Assembly (NCBI GenBank): GCA_963845895.1
Contig: CAWJTN010000001.1
Coordinates: 372,001-436,000, forward strand
Reading direction: 5' to 3'
Length of the DNA: 64,000 bases
Origin: CAWJTN01 sp963845895
GTDB lineage: Bacteria; Patescibacteriota; Microgenomatia; UBA1406; GWC2-37-13
Of this stretch, positions 50,736 through 56,487 are shown piece by piece. The notes under the pieces are model-generated. The model saw nothing but the letters and a program-made list of their open reading frames with translations, did not search any database and was not told where the DNA came from. Position 1 is the first letter of the stretch, and each line of letters begins with the position of its first letter. The translations under genes were made by a program, and so were the position numbers.

Positions 50736-50810
50736 GGAGAAAATAATTTCTATCAGTTATCTTTCAGTTTGGCTCTATATCATAGTTTCACCAGAAAGAA
50801 GGTGAACAAA

Positions 50811-51313
50811 ATGAAGAAAACATTTTTAACTTGGTTTATGACTATCTTAGTCGGATTTACAGTATTAGGTATGCCTGTTTACGCTCAAGGAAACGGTAAT
50901 AGCCAATCCAATTTTTCCAAGGGCTGATCCAATTTATAGCCAATACATTTCATCTAGACACAAATCAAGTGCAGAATGCCGTAAATCAATATAAATCTCA
51001 AAATAAAACTACGATGCAACAGAATAATCAAAACCGGCTAAAAAGTAGATTGGACACATTAGTTTCGCAAGGAAAAATAACTTCGGCTCAAGAACAAAGT
51101 ATTTTGGATGAAATAGCCTCTTTGCAAACTAAATATAATCTAGGCAATCAAAACGGACAGACCAAACAACAAATTATGCAGAACTTCCAAAATTATCAGA
51201 ATGAGCTTAAATCATGGCTCCAGTCGCAAAATATCGATCCGACTCTAATCATGGCAGGCCCGGGGATGGGAAGAAGAGGAGGATGGCGGAAAAATATCAC
51301 ACCAACTCCATAA
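50811..51313 (+). pseudogene. Secreted small helical protein gene with a single-base frameshift
   Basis: Frame 1 starts at the ATG 50811 after a Shine-Dalgarno-like AGAAGGTGA: MKKTFLTWFMTILVGFTVLGMPVYAQ is a clean signal peptide, then GNGNSQSNFSKG-stop. The frame to the left of the second half reads QGLIQFIANTFHLDTNQVQNAVNQYKSQ and goes on to 51313. Adding one T to the TTTTT run at 50916 would give NFFQGLIQFIA and one protein of about 167 residues. The mature part has a helical core (LDTLVSQGKITSAQEQSILDEIA) and a Gly/Arg/Pro tail. It resembles small secreted proteins common in candidate phyla; function unknown. The break may be real, a sequencing error or slippage on the T-run. Confidence 0.65.
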
Positions 51314-51390
51314 AACAAGAATTCACCTATAAATCTGAAATTTAAATATTAAAAAGGTTTTGATCTTTCTAGTATGGAGTCAATATAACT

Positions 51391-51445
51391 ACTTAAGTTC
51401 AAATGACAAAGTTCAAAGTTCAAAGCAATTTCAAAATTAGAAGTT
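51391..51445. repeat. Left TTTGAAC-family array of the four-helix-bundle cassette
   Basis: AAGTTCAAATGACAAAGTTC and AAAGTTCAAAG, then degenerate TTTCAAAATTAG and AAGTTCAAATT. The orientation is inverted relative to the array at 51790-51845. Confidence 0.75.
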
Positions 51446-51449
51446 CAAA

Positions 51450-51818
51450 TTACTTTTTCTTTAAAATCGAAGAGAAAATTAGAACAAGTTCGTGAACTTC
51501 ACTCCATAATTCTCTGCATTTTTCTTTAAGGTTGAAGTTTACGATAGAGAGCATCCGTAACCAATGCATAGTTTCTTTGGCTTCTTTTTTGCAAAGGCTG
51601 ATTTTATGTAAGAAGTCTTTCTTGGAATCTGCACCATCTACCTCCATATAGTTGGCTCCGATACTAGTTGCAGATCTTACAATTTGATTTATGAGTGGTC
51701 TATTGATCGAGTTATCCGGTATATTCTTGGCGAATTTTAAAACATCTTCGCCAAAAATAGCAGTTCGTTCTTCTAAATCATATACTTTGACATTTGGATT
51801 TTGAACTTGATTTGTCAT
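51450..51818 (-). CDS. Four-helix-bundle protein (S23/IVS family)
   Basis: 122 residues. VYDLEERTAIFGEDVLKFAKNI, RPLINQIVRSATSIGANYMEVDGADSKKDFLHKISLCKKEAKETMHWL is the classic signature of the four-helix-bundle family first known from 23S rRNA intervening sequences, also related to bAvd of diversity-generating retroelements. No reverse transcriptase or rRNA gene is nearby. The N-terminal residues (MTNQVQNPNVKV) are encoded by repeat sequence, and inverted TTTGAAC arrays bracket the gene, so gene plus repeats look like one transposable or recombining cassette. Molecular role unknown. Confidence 0.9.
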   Translation of the reverse strand: MTNQVQNPNVKVYDLEERTAIFGEDVLKFAKNIPDNSINRPLINQIVRSATSIGANYMEVDGADSKKDFLHKISLCKKEAKETMHWLRMLSIVNFNLKEKCRELWSEVHELVLIFSSILKKK

Positions 51819-51845
51819 TTGTCCTTTGAACTTTGAAATTAAGAG
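51790..51845. repeat. Right TTTGAAC-family array of the four-helix-bundle cassette
   Basis: TTTGGATTTTGAACTTGATT, TTTGTCCTTTGAACTTTG and AAATT. It is inverted relative to the left array, giving terminal-inverted-repeat-like ends. Confidence 0.75.
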
Positions 51846-51912
51846 TAATTTTAATAGTAATTGGAGTCAATAGATTATAGTCTACAAAATGAAAGATTTA
51901 GTCTGTTACAAC

Positions 51913-52362
51913 TTACTTGAGATTCTCAAGATCCTTAAGAATCTGATCCGAGTGGATCAAGGGATTGACTTTTTCGTAAATTTTTTTAACCTTACTCTTA
52001 GGGTCAATAAGATATGTATTTCTTAAAGTCCCCTCAAAGGTCCGGCCCATGAAGCTTTTTGATCCCCAGGCTTTATAGGCTTTGATTACCTTTTTATCTT
52101 CATCCGAAAGAAGGATAAAATTAAGATGATATTTATCAGCAAATTTCTTATGTGACGCGACTGAATCTTTGGAAACGCCCAAGATAACTACTCCTCTTTC
52201 TTTAAACTTTTCTATTGAGTCACGGAAACTACATGCCTCCTTTGTACAGCCTGGCGTATCGTCTTTGGGATAAAAATACAAAATTACCCACTTACCGCGA
52301 TAATCCGAAAGTCTATGCATCTTTCCACCCTGATCCGGCAATGCAAAATCTTTTACCCTCAT
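51913..52362 (-). CDS. bcp: Peroxiredoxin, BCP/PrxQ type
   Basis: 149 residues. FALPDQGGKMHRLSDYRGKWVILYFYPKDDTPGCTKEACSFRD holds the peroxidatic Cys (TPGCTKE) with the resolving Cys five residues later (EACSF), the PrxQ alpha2 arrangement. GVSKDSVASHKKFADKY and GRTFEGTLRNTYLIDP follow. It reduces hydrogen peroxide and organic peroxides via thioredoxin-like donors. It is the only clear oxidative-stress enzyme in the window. A TATAAT-like sequence lies 7 nt before the ATG. Confidence 0.95.
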   Translation of the reverse strand: MRVKDFALPDQGGKMHRLSDYRGKWVILYFYPKDDTPGCTKEACSFRDSIEKFKERGVVILGVSKDSVASHKKFADKYHLNFILLSDEDKKVIKAYKAWGSKSFMGRTFEGTLRNTYLIDPKSKVKKIYEKVNPLIHSDQILKDLENLK

Positions 52363-52384
52363 ATTTATATTATATCAATTCCCC

Positions 52385-52409
52385 CACCTCACCCCAGAGG
52401 TGATATTAT
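52385..52409. repeat. Short hairpin repeat CACCTC-loop-GAGGTG followed by ATATTAT
   Basis: A perfect 6-bp stem with a 6-nt loop (ACCCCA), then ATATTAT. The sequence GAGGTGATATTAT is identical to that of the copy at 54860. Confidence 0.6.
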
Positions 52410-52466
52410 ATTCGTTAAACTTTAACAAATAATTTCTAAATCCAACCGCTCTTAAGTAACGAAACT

Positions 52467-52490
52467 GTCCAATCGATTAAACGATTGGAC
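52467..52490. terminator. Perfect 9-bp hairpin followed by TATAATTTTTA, possible terminator
   Basis: GTCCAATCG (52467-52475), loop ATTAAA, CGATTGGAC (52482-52490), then TATAATTTTTA. It lies between the peroxiredoxin gene and the small membrane gene at 52606, so neither use as terminator nor as operator can be decided. Confidence 0.45.
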
Positions 52491-52605
52491 TATAATTTTT
52501 AGTCACTATTTATCGGTAAAGAAAATTAAAAGTACGTAAAGCTGCTCCATTAAGGTGGGAATTTTGTATTTATAAATCTATATTATGGTATTATTTTATT
52601 ATTAA

Positions 52606-52929
52606 ATGGATAAGGAAAAATACTCTTTAGGTTTTATCGCTTTTTTGCAGGCTTTAGCTTTAATTTTATATTGCAGTCTAGTTGCCATATTTATTTGGCG
52701 AGGTAATCAGTGGTTTGGCAAAATGCCAGGTATTTTAGGTCCGCTTCTTTTTCTTACTTTATTTACCACTTCCGCTCTTGTTTCTGCCGTTATAACTTTG
52801 GGTTATCCTTTCATACTAGTTTGGCAAAAGAAGCAAACGGTCCAAGCGTTAAAGTTGGTGATTTATACTGCCGTTTGGCTTTTATTTTTTACTCTTCTAA
52901 TCATATCCTTCATTCTTTTTCTTCATTGA
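52606..52929 (+). CDS. Small three-helix membrane protein (107 aa)
   Basis: MDKEKYSLGFIAFLQALALILYCSLVAIFIW, then GPLLFLTLFTTSALVSAVITLGYPFILVW and LVIYTAVWLLFFTLLIISFILFLH: three hydrophobic helices with short polar links and a basic KKQ patch. No family recognised. AT-rich TATTAT-like sequence lies immediately upstream. Confidence 0.65.
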   Translation: MDKEKYSLGFIAFLQALALILYCSLVAIFIWRGNQWFGKMPGILGPLLFLTLFTTSALVSAVITLGYPFILVWQKKQTVQALKLVIYTAVWLLFFTLLIISFILFLH

Positions 52930-53005
52930 TTCTAAGCAAAGATAAAATTATCTTACTTTCAAAAAAACTTAAATCTCATTTTTCTTAAGATTATAAAAAC
53001 TAGCA

Positions 53006-53034
53006 TTGACATATTTCCTAATAAATCTTAAAAT
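53006..53034 (+). promoter_or_regulatory. Near-consensus sigma70 promoter of the 53041 small RNA
   Basis: TTGACA (53006-53011), exactly 17 nt, TAAAAT (53029-53034), then 6 nt to the G at 53041. There is no ATG at the predicted start, unlike the protein genes of this window. Confidence 0.8.
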
Positions 53035-53040
53035 ATAGTT

Positions 53041-53119
53041 GACCGAGTGGATGCCGACCCACAGGTAACCAGTCCTGGCTTAAGCATCCTTCAGTCGCTT
53101 GCCGACCTAGGTCTTTTTT
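53041..53119 (+). ncRNA. Candidate novel small RNA, about 79 nt, with three-way-junction fold
   Basis: The predicted transcript begins GACCGAGUGGAUGCCGACCC and ends GACCUAGGUC-UUUUUU. GACC at the 5' end pairs with GGUC before the U-tract; GGAUGC (53049-53054) pairs with GCAUCC (53084-53089), enclosing CAGG...CCUG; GUCG (53094-53097) pairs with CGAC (53103-53106). It has no plausible reading frame. The motif GCCGACC occurs twice. The 3' end overlaps the stop of the convergent gene 53547-53107. I compared it with the SRP, tmRNA, 6S and common riboswitch consensus features that I know and found no match. An orphan structured RNA gene is the simplest reading. Confidence 0.6.
53104..53119 (+). terminator. 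Terminator of the small RNA
   Basis: The palindrome GACCTAGGTC (53104-53113) is followed by TTTTTT (53114-53119). As a free hairpin it is short; it becomes stronger if GGTC pairs with the GACC at the RNA 5' end. Confidence 0.55.
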
Positions 53120-53547
53120 ATTAAGTTAAAAATTTCTTTAAAGGTTATAATCTTTTTTGGTTTTGATTTTTTTATCGCTACTTCGTGAGCGTGCTTATGA
53201 GCATTAGACTGTTTTCCTATTTGAGTAAACGAAATAACTGGAATTGGTTTTCTTCCTGTTAACATTTCTAAAATAATTTCTTTGATTGCAGATTCGTGAC
53301 CATAATATTCTTTATCTATAACAACCTTTCCTATTTTTTTATTTCTTTTTAGTATCAATACTATTAATGCACAAAAGCTAAAGTAAATGAAGTTGCGGAT
53401 CATTCCGCTTCTTCTAAATATTTCTTGGAGTTGCCTTTTTACTTTTGCTGATATAAAGACTGTATCAATGATGCGATTCGACAAACAAATAATTGTATTT
53501 TTTGAAGTTTGTTCTATTTTCCCAGACTGATCAATTTCGTAAGTCAT
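53107..53547 (-). CDS. Orphan protein (146 aa), possibly RNase H-like
   Basis: MTYEIDQSGKIEQTSKNTIICLSN opens with an acidic residue in a beta-hairpin context like the first strand of RNase H-fold enzymes; IGKVVIDKEYYGHESAIKEIILEML may hold further acidic residues, and HKHAHEVAIKK is a basic His-rich stretch. The hypothesis of an RNase H fold is weak. The gene ends inside the terminator of the convergent small RNA, so the two transcripts overlap antisense by 13 nt. No membrane segment apart from one hydrophobic strand (FIYFSFCALIVLIL). Confidence 0.55.
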   Translation of the reverse strand: MTYEIDQSGKIEQTSKNTIICLSNRIIDTVFISAKVKRQLQEIFRRSGMIRNFIYFSFCALIVLILKRNKKIGKVVIDKEYYGHESAIKEIILEMLTGRKPIPVISFTQIGKQSNAHKHAHEVAIKKSKPKKIITFKEIFNLIKKT

Positions 53548-53755
53548 TAAGTAAAAGATGTAGAGGAAAACATCATTACTTTCAATGGACTATAAACGAC
53601 AAAGTGAGACATTTAATCTGTTGTGACAGTTTTTGACAGGAACAAAAAAATTGGGGAAGTTTAAAAAAAATTTAAATCTTATTTTTCCTAAAAATATTAA
53701 AGTAGATCTTTAAAGCGGTTTGTTAAATAACAAACTTATGGTAGAATAGACCCGT

Positions 53756-53974
53756 ATGACTCAATCTGAAACCCAACCTTCCCGATTTAATTTATCAGCA
53801 AGACTTACTCATACCTGGAAAACCCTGATAAGTAGTCGGTCCGATTTTCATGAACTTTACGTGAAAAATAATCAACGTTCTACTTCTTTGGAAGCTGGAA
53901 AAGTATTGAATGCGCATTTACAAAAAAATCTTGGAGGCTGGTACTCTATCGCACGTTGGTTATTCTACAAATAA
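53756..53974 (+). CDS. Small soluble orphan protein (72 aa)
   Basis: MTQSETQPSRFNLSARLTHTWKTLI, then SRSDFHELYVKNNQ and GKVLNAHLQKNLGGWYSIARWLF: short amphipathic helices, basic, no cysteines. A promoter TTGTTA, 16 nt, TAGAAT (extended by TGG) ends 8 nt before the ATG, which supports it as real. A hairpin of the local CACCTC/ATATTAT family follows the stop by 2 bp. Function unknown. Confidence 0.55.
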   Translation: MTQSETQPSRFNLSARLTHTWKTLISSRSDFHELYVKNNQRSTSLEAGKVLNAHLQKNLGGWYSIARWLFYK

Positions 53975-53976
53975 TT

Positions 53977-54001
53977 CCACCTCGGGGGTGGAATATTATA
54001 A
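53977..54001. repeat. Short hairpin CCACCTCGGGGGTGG followed by AATATTATAA
   Basis: A stem CCACC/GGTGG with loop TCGGG, then AATATTAT. It lies in the 32-bp gap between two convergent small genes, a natural terminator position. Confidence 0.6.
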
Positions 54002-54006
54002 CGCTT

Positions 54007-54279
54007 TCACTTCGAAGCTGCCTCGACAATAAATCTATCAAACAGAAGACCTGCTGCTCTAAATATTAATCCCAGATCGTTCATATTAATTTTATCTGGT
54101 GCCACCCCTCTTTGAATCATCTCTGTAACTCTCATTGCAGCAGTAAAAGCTTCTGGTTGAGTCGGTTGTATTCCACCAGCAACAGTAAAAATCATTTCAT
54201 AGAAGCCTTGTACTACAGGGTTATCAACGCCTACTTGTGATGAATCAATGACCCCGACATGCTTTTTGGCTTCAAACAT
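54007..54279 (-). CDS. Small soluble orphan protein (90 aa)
   Basis: MFEAKKHVGVIDSSQVGVDNPVVQGFYEMIF, then EAFTAAMRVTEMIQRGVAPDKINMNDLGLIFRAAGLLFDRFIVEAASK: mostly helical, no cysteines, no signal. A TATAAT lies 9 nt upstream of the ATG. It is convergent with the 72-aa gene. Nothing is recognisable; the C-terminal helices may mediate protein interaction. Confidence 0.6.
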   Translation of the reverse strand: MFEAKKHVGVIDSSQVGVDNPVVQGFYEMIFTVAGGIQPTQPEAFTAAMRVTEMIQRGVAPDKINMNDLGLIFRAAGLLFDRFIVEAASK

Positions 54280-54433
54280 TTAGGTTCTATTATATCAATT
54301 TTACTTGTTAAAACGCTATAAAATAGACGAAGGCATATAAAATTGCTAATCATGAGAGAGAATACGACCCATAGACTACGTGTCTATGAGCGACGCCTCC
54401 CATTTTTTTATGGCTTAAAATCTCAAAAAAGTA

Positions 54434-54453
54434 CACCTTAAAGGTGAGATTAT
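54434..54453. repeat. Short hairpin CACCTTAAAGGTG followed by AGATTAT
   Basis: A perfect CACCTTtAAGGTG palindrome in the 225-bp gap between divergent small genes. Another stem, CATAGAC...GTCTATG, lies upstream at 54370-54388. Confidence 0.55.
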
Positions 54454-54504
54454 TTTACTTAGAAAACTCGTTAGTAAGTGTGTTTAGTATAATTTAGTAA
54501 TTTT

Positions 54505-54768
54505 ATGAAAGAAGAACAAAATTTTATCGATAGAAGAATCCAAACAAGATTAGAAGCTCCACCAGAAGAATTTATAACTATGATGATGGAGAATGGCTGG
54601 AAGGCTGCGGTCTACTGTTCAGAATGTCACAGAGTTGTATATTATTCTTTAGAATACAATACAACTGTAAGAAATTTAACTATACAAGCAGCTAAAATTC
54701 ACGCTCTAGCCTTCAGTCATAGCATTGGAACAGCTTTTTCAGGAACATCAAAAACAGGTCATGCATAA
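54505..54768 (+). CDS. Small orphan protein with a CxxC pair (87 aa)
   Basis: MKEEQNFIDRRIQTRLEAPPEEFITMMMENGWKAAVYCSECHRVVYYSLEYN: a CSEC pair followed by a His looks like half of a metal site. The C-terminus (AAKIHALAFSHSIGTAFSGTSKTGHA) is small-residue-rich with two further His. TATAAT lies 11 nt upstream of the ATG. Unrecognised. Confidence 0.5.
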   Translation: MKEEQNFIDRRIQTRLEAPPEEFITMMMENGWKAAVYCSECHRVVYYSLEYNTTVRNLTIQAAKIHALAFSHSIGTAFSGTSKTGHA

Positions 54769-54797
54769 AATAGTAAACAGTATCGCTTCGCCCGTTA

Positions 54798-54810
54798 CAC
54801 CTTAAAGGTG
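54798..54810. repeat. Short hairpin CACCTTAAAGGTG after the 87-aa gene
   Basis: Identical 13-bp palindrome to the one at 54434, here followed by TAAAATTAAT. It lies 30 bp after the stop of the preceding gene. Confidence 0.6.
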
Positions 54811-54859
54811 TAAAATTAATTATCTTAAATTCAGATTAGCTTATCTCAATAATCCCCTA

Positions 54860-54879
54860 CACCTCGGAGGTGATATTAT
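54860..54879. repeat. Short hairpin CACCTCGGAGGTG followed by ATATTAT
   Basis: CACCTC/GAGGTG arms overlap at the centre. ATATTAT is followed directly by an ATG 8 nt later (54888). TGATATTAT could also be read as an extended -10. Confidence 0.6.
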
Positions 54880-54887
54880 GATTGAAT

Positions 54888-54950
54888 ATGCTAAGAAAGT
54901 GGTTTTCAAAATTATTTGGAAAACAAGATAAAATATCACGGATTAGATAG
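54888..54950 (+). CDS. Possible 20-residue cationic amphipathic peptide
   Basis: MLRKWFSKLFGKQDKISRIR-stop. It begins 8 nt after a TGATATTAT (extended -10-like) in a hairpin repeat, matching the leaderless geometry of this genome. It is positively charged and amphipathic like small membrane-active peptides. A second frame (17 codons) starts 9 nt earlier with an SD-like GGAGGTGAT. With a length of 20 residues chance cannot be excluded. Confidence 0.2.
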   Translation: MLRKWFSKLFGKQDKISRIR

Positions 54951-55037
54951 TAAATGTTATCTCTTTTTTTCCTGTCCGATTTTTCTATTAACCAATTAGA
55001 TTCCATTTATATTTATTTATATAACTATGTAATAAAA

Positions 55038-55568
55038 CTATCTAGTAAAGAGAAATCTATATAAGGTTATCAAAAGAACTAAAATTAGAATAAGACCACC
55101 CCAATGACCCCAAAGTTTACTCCAGATCCAGTAAGAAAACTTATAGAAGGGGTTTTTTATTTCACTTAACACTTCCCCTAATAAAATTCCTTCACGAGTC
55201 AAATACATTTGGTTTTCATTTGGTGTATGGCTTGTATAAAGTCTACCCTCTAAAATTTCTGTAGCAAAACCATGTGCGATAAAATTGTCTATTAACCTCG
55301 TTAGACTCACTCCTTCTAAATCTTCAGCTTTAATGCCAAAATCTTTCAATTTGTTGTCTGTGCTTCCTGCGGAAAAATGATCTGATTTTATTGGAGATCC
55401 AAGATGTTTATGACCCATATAAGCCCATGCTAAAACTTTTTTCTCTATCGGCCAGAATGGTTTTAAACCACCTTCTGATATCATTTTTTTTGTTTGATTA
55501 TCAAGACTGGATATTTTTTGGTATAACTCAACTTTTTTAAAAAAAGTAACTCCCAGTGGCGCCTCCAT
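55038..55568 (-). CDS. Unknown protein with C-terminal membrane anchor (176 aa)
   Basis: A soluble N-terminal 145 residues (LYQKISSLDNQTKKMISEGG... YLTREGILLGEVLSEI, a winged-helix-like look) is followed by one hydrophobic helix (HWGGLILILVLLITLYRFLF) at the C-terminus. TAAAAT lies 8 nt upstream of the ATG. Such tail-anchored proteins occur in stress and defence contexts, and a MazG-DUF2075 pair lies 3 kb away, but no family is recognised. Confidence 0.6.
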   Translation of the reverse strand: MEAPLGVTFFKKVELYQKISSLDNQTKKMISEGGLKPFWPIEKKVLAWAYMGHKHLGSPIKSDHFSAGSTDNKLKDFGIKAEDLEGVSLTRLIDNFIAHGFATEILEGRLYTSHTPNENQMYLTREGILLGEVLSEIKNPFYKFSYWIWSKLWGHWGGLILILVLLITLYRFLFTR

Positions 55569-55725
55569 ATGTTCTTATTTTACTACAAAGGAAGTTTTAA
55601 CTTCTTCTACTTTGAGAAGGGTTTTGTAAAAATAGCGATTAAGTTGCTTTAAATATTGAGTACAGTCTCAGAAAATACCAATCCATTCGAATCCAAAGGT
55701 CTAAAGAGATGTCCACTAAATTAAT

Positions 55726-56274
55726 TTAAAGCTTTTTTTCTATTATAAGGGGTATTACTTGCAAAAATAGATCCTTACTAAAATTTAAAATCCAAATTAA
55801 AATATTTTTTATTACTTCCCAGTTTTTTATGCCTTTACTTAATTCTGTTTTCAATTCGTTTAACTTTACAGTTGCTTCTCCATTAGATTTATTTATTAAA
55901 TCTTCAATTGTATAATCAATTTTTATCGAAACCTCATTTGCATTCTTGTTTATAATAACAATATTTGGAGAAGCGTCTTTTTTTTCGAAACCAAAGTCAT
56001 ATTCACTTTCTAGTTTTGAGATTACTGTCAACATTAATGGTTCGATTACTCTAATATTACAATTTTGCCCTCGGTTTAATTCTTCTGAAGAAATCTTAAA
56101 TCTTGAATAATCACTATTACTAGCTTGATTCAATAAATCTAATGCATCATTAAAACGTTGCCCCACAATTGATGGAACACAATAAGGACCTGAAACTTGT
56201 TTTGGTAAACCCTTATAGAGTCCTTTTATTTCCCCGTATATTGACTTAATTTTAACTAGAACAATTTCACCCAT
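55726..56274 (-). CDS. Unknown soluble protein (182 aa)
   Basis: MGEIVLVKIKSIYGEIKGLYKGLP, a helical middle (QRFNDALDLLNQASNSDYSRFKISSEEL...IRVIEPLMLTVISKLESEYDFGF), then an amphipathic C-terminal half that ends FSKDLFLQVIPLIIEKKL. No catalytic motif is visible. TAAAAT lies 8 nt upstream of the ATG. It lies next to the MazG-DUF2075 pair on the same strand, separated by 213 bp. Confidence 0.6.
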   Translation of the reverse strand: MGEIVLVKIKSIYGEIKGLYKGLPKQVSGPYCVPSIVGQRFNDALDLLNQASNSDYSRFKISSEELNRGQNCNIRVIEPLMLTVISKLESEYDFGFEKKDASPNIVIINKNANEVSIKIDYTIEDLINKSNGEATVKLNELKTELSKGIKNWEVIKNILIWILNFSKDLFLQVIPLIIEKKL

Positions 56275-56487
56275 ACGAGATTATTTTACTAGTTTTATTC
56301 GTGATAGACAACGTTGCTACATTAACTAATTAAATAACACTTTTATGTTGATAAGTAATGAGAAGATCTATTTCTAGATTGAAGCTAATCCTACTTTAAA
56401 TAATCGGTTATACTTTTATAAAATATTTATCGATCTATTTCGAACTTTGACGGGCTTTATCGACATAATTAACTATCTAAATCATTA

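Noticed and set aside
51450..51818. Annotation as ribosomal protein S23
   Set aside because: The family name stems from an rRNA intervening-sequence ORF; it is not a ribosomal subunit and no rRNA is nearby.
53041..53119. Identification of the small RNA as SRP RNA, tmRNA or a tRNA
   Set aside because: No GGAAGGAAGCA-type SRP loop, no tmRNA tag frame or tRNA-like ends with a T-loop, and no cloverleaf with an anticodon arm.
54361..54412. Hairpin CATAGAC...GTCTATG with following T-run as a riboswitch
   Set aside because: The stem is perfect but I could match no riboswitch consensus and no gene is placed for control; it is left as an unassigned structure.
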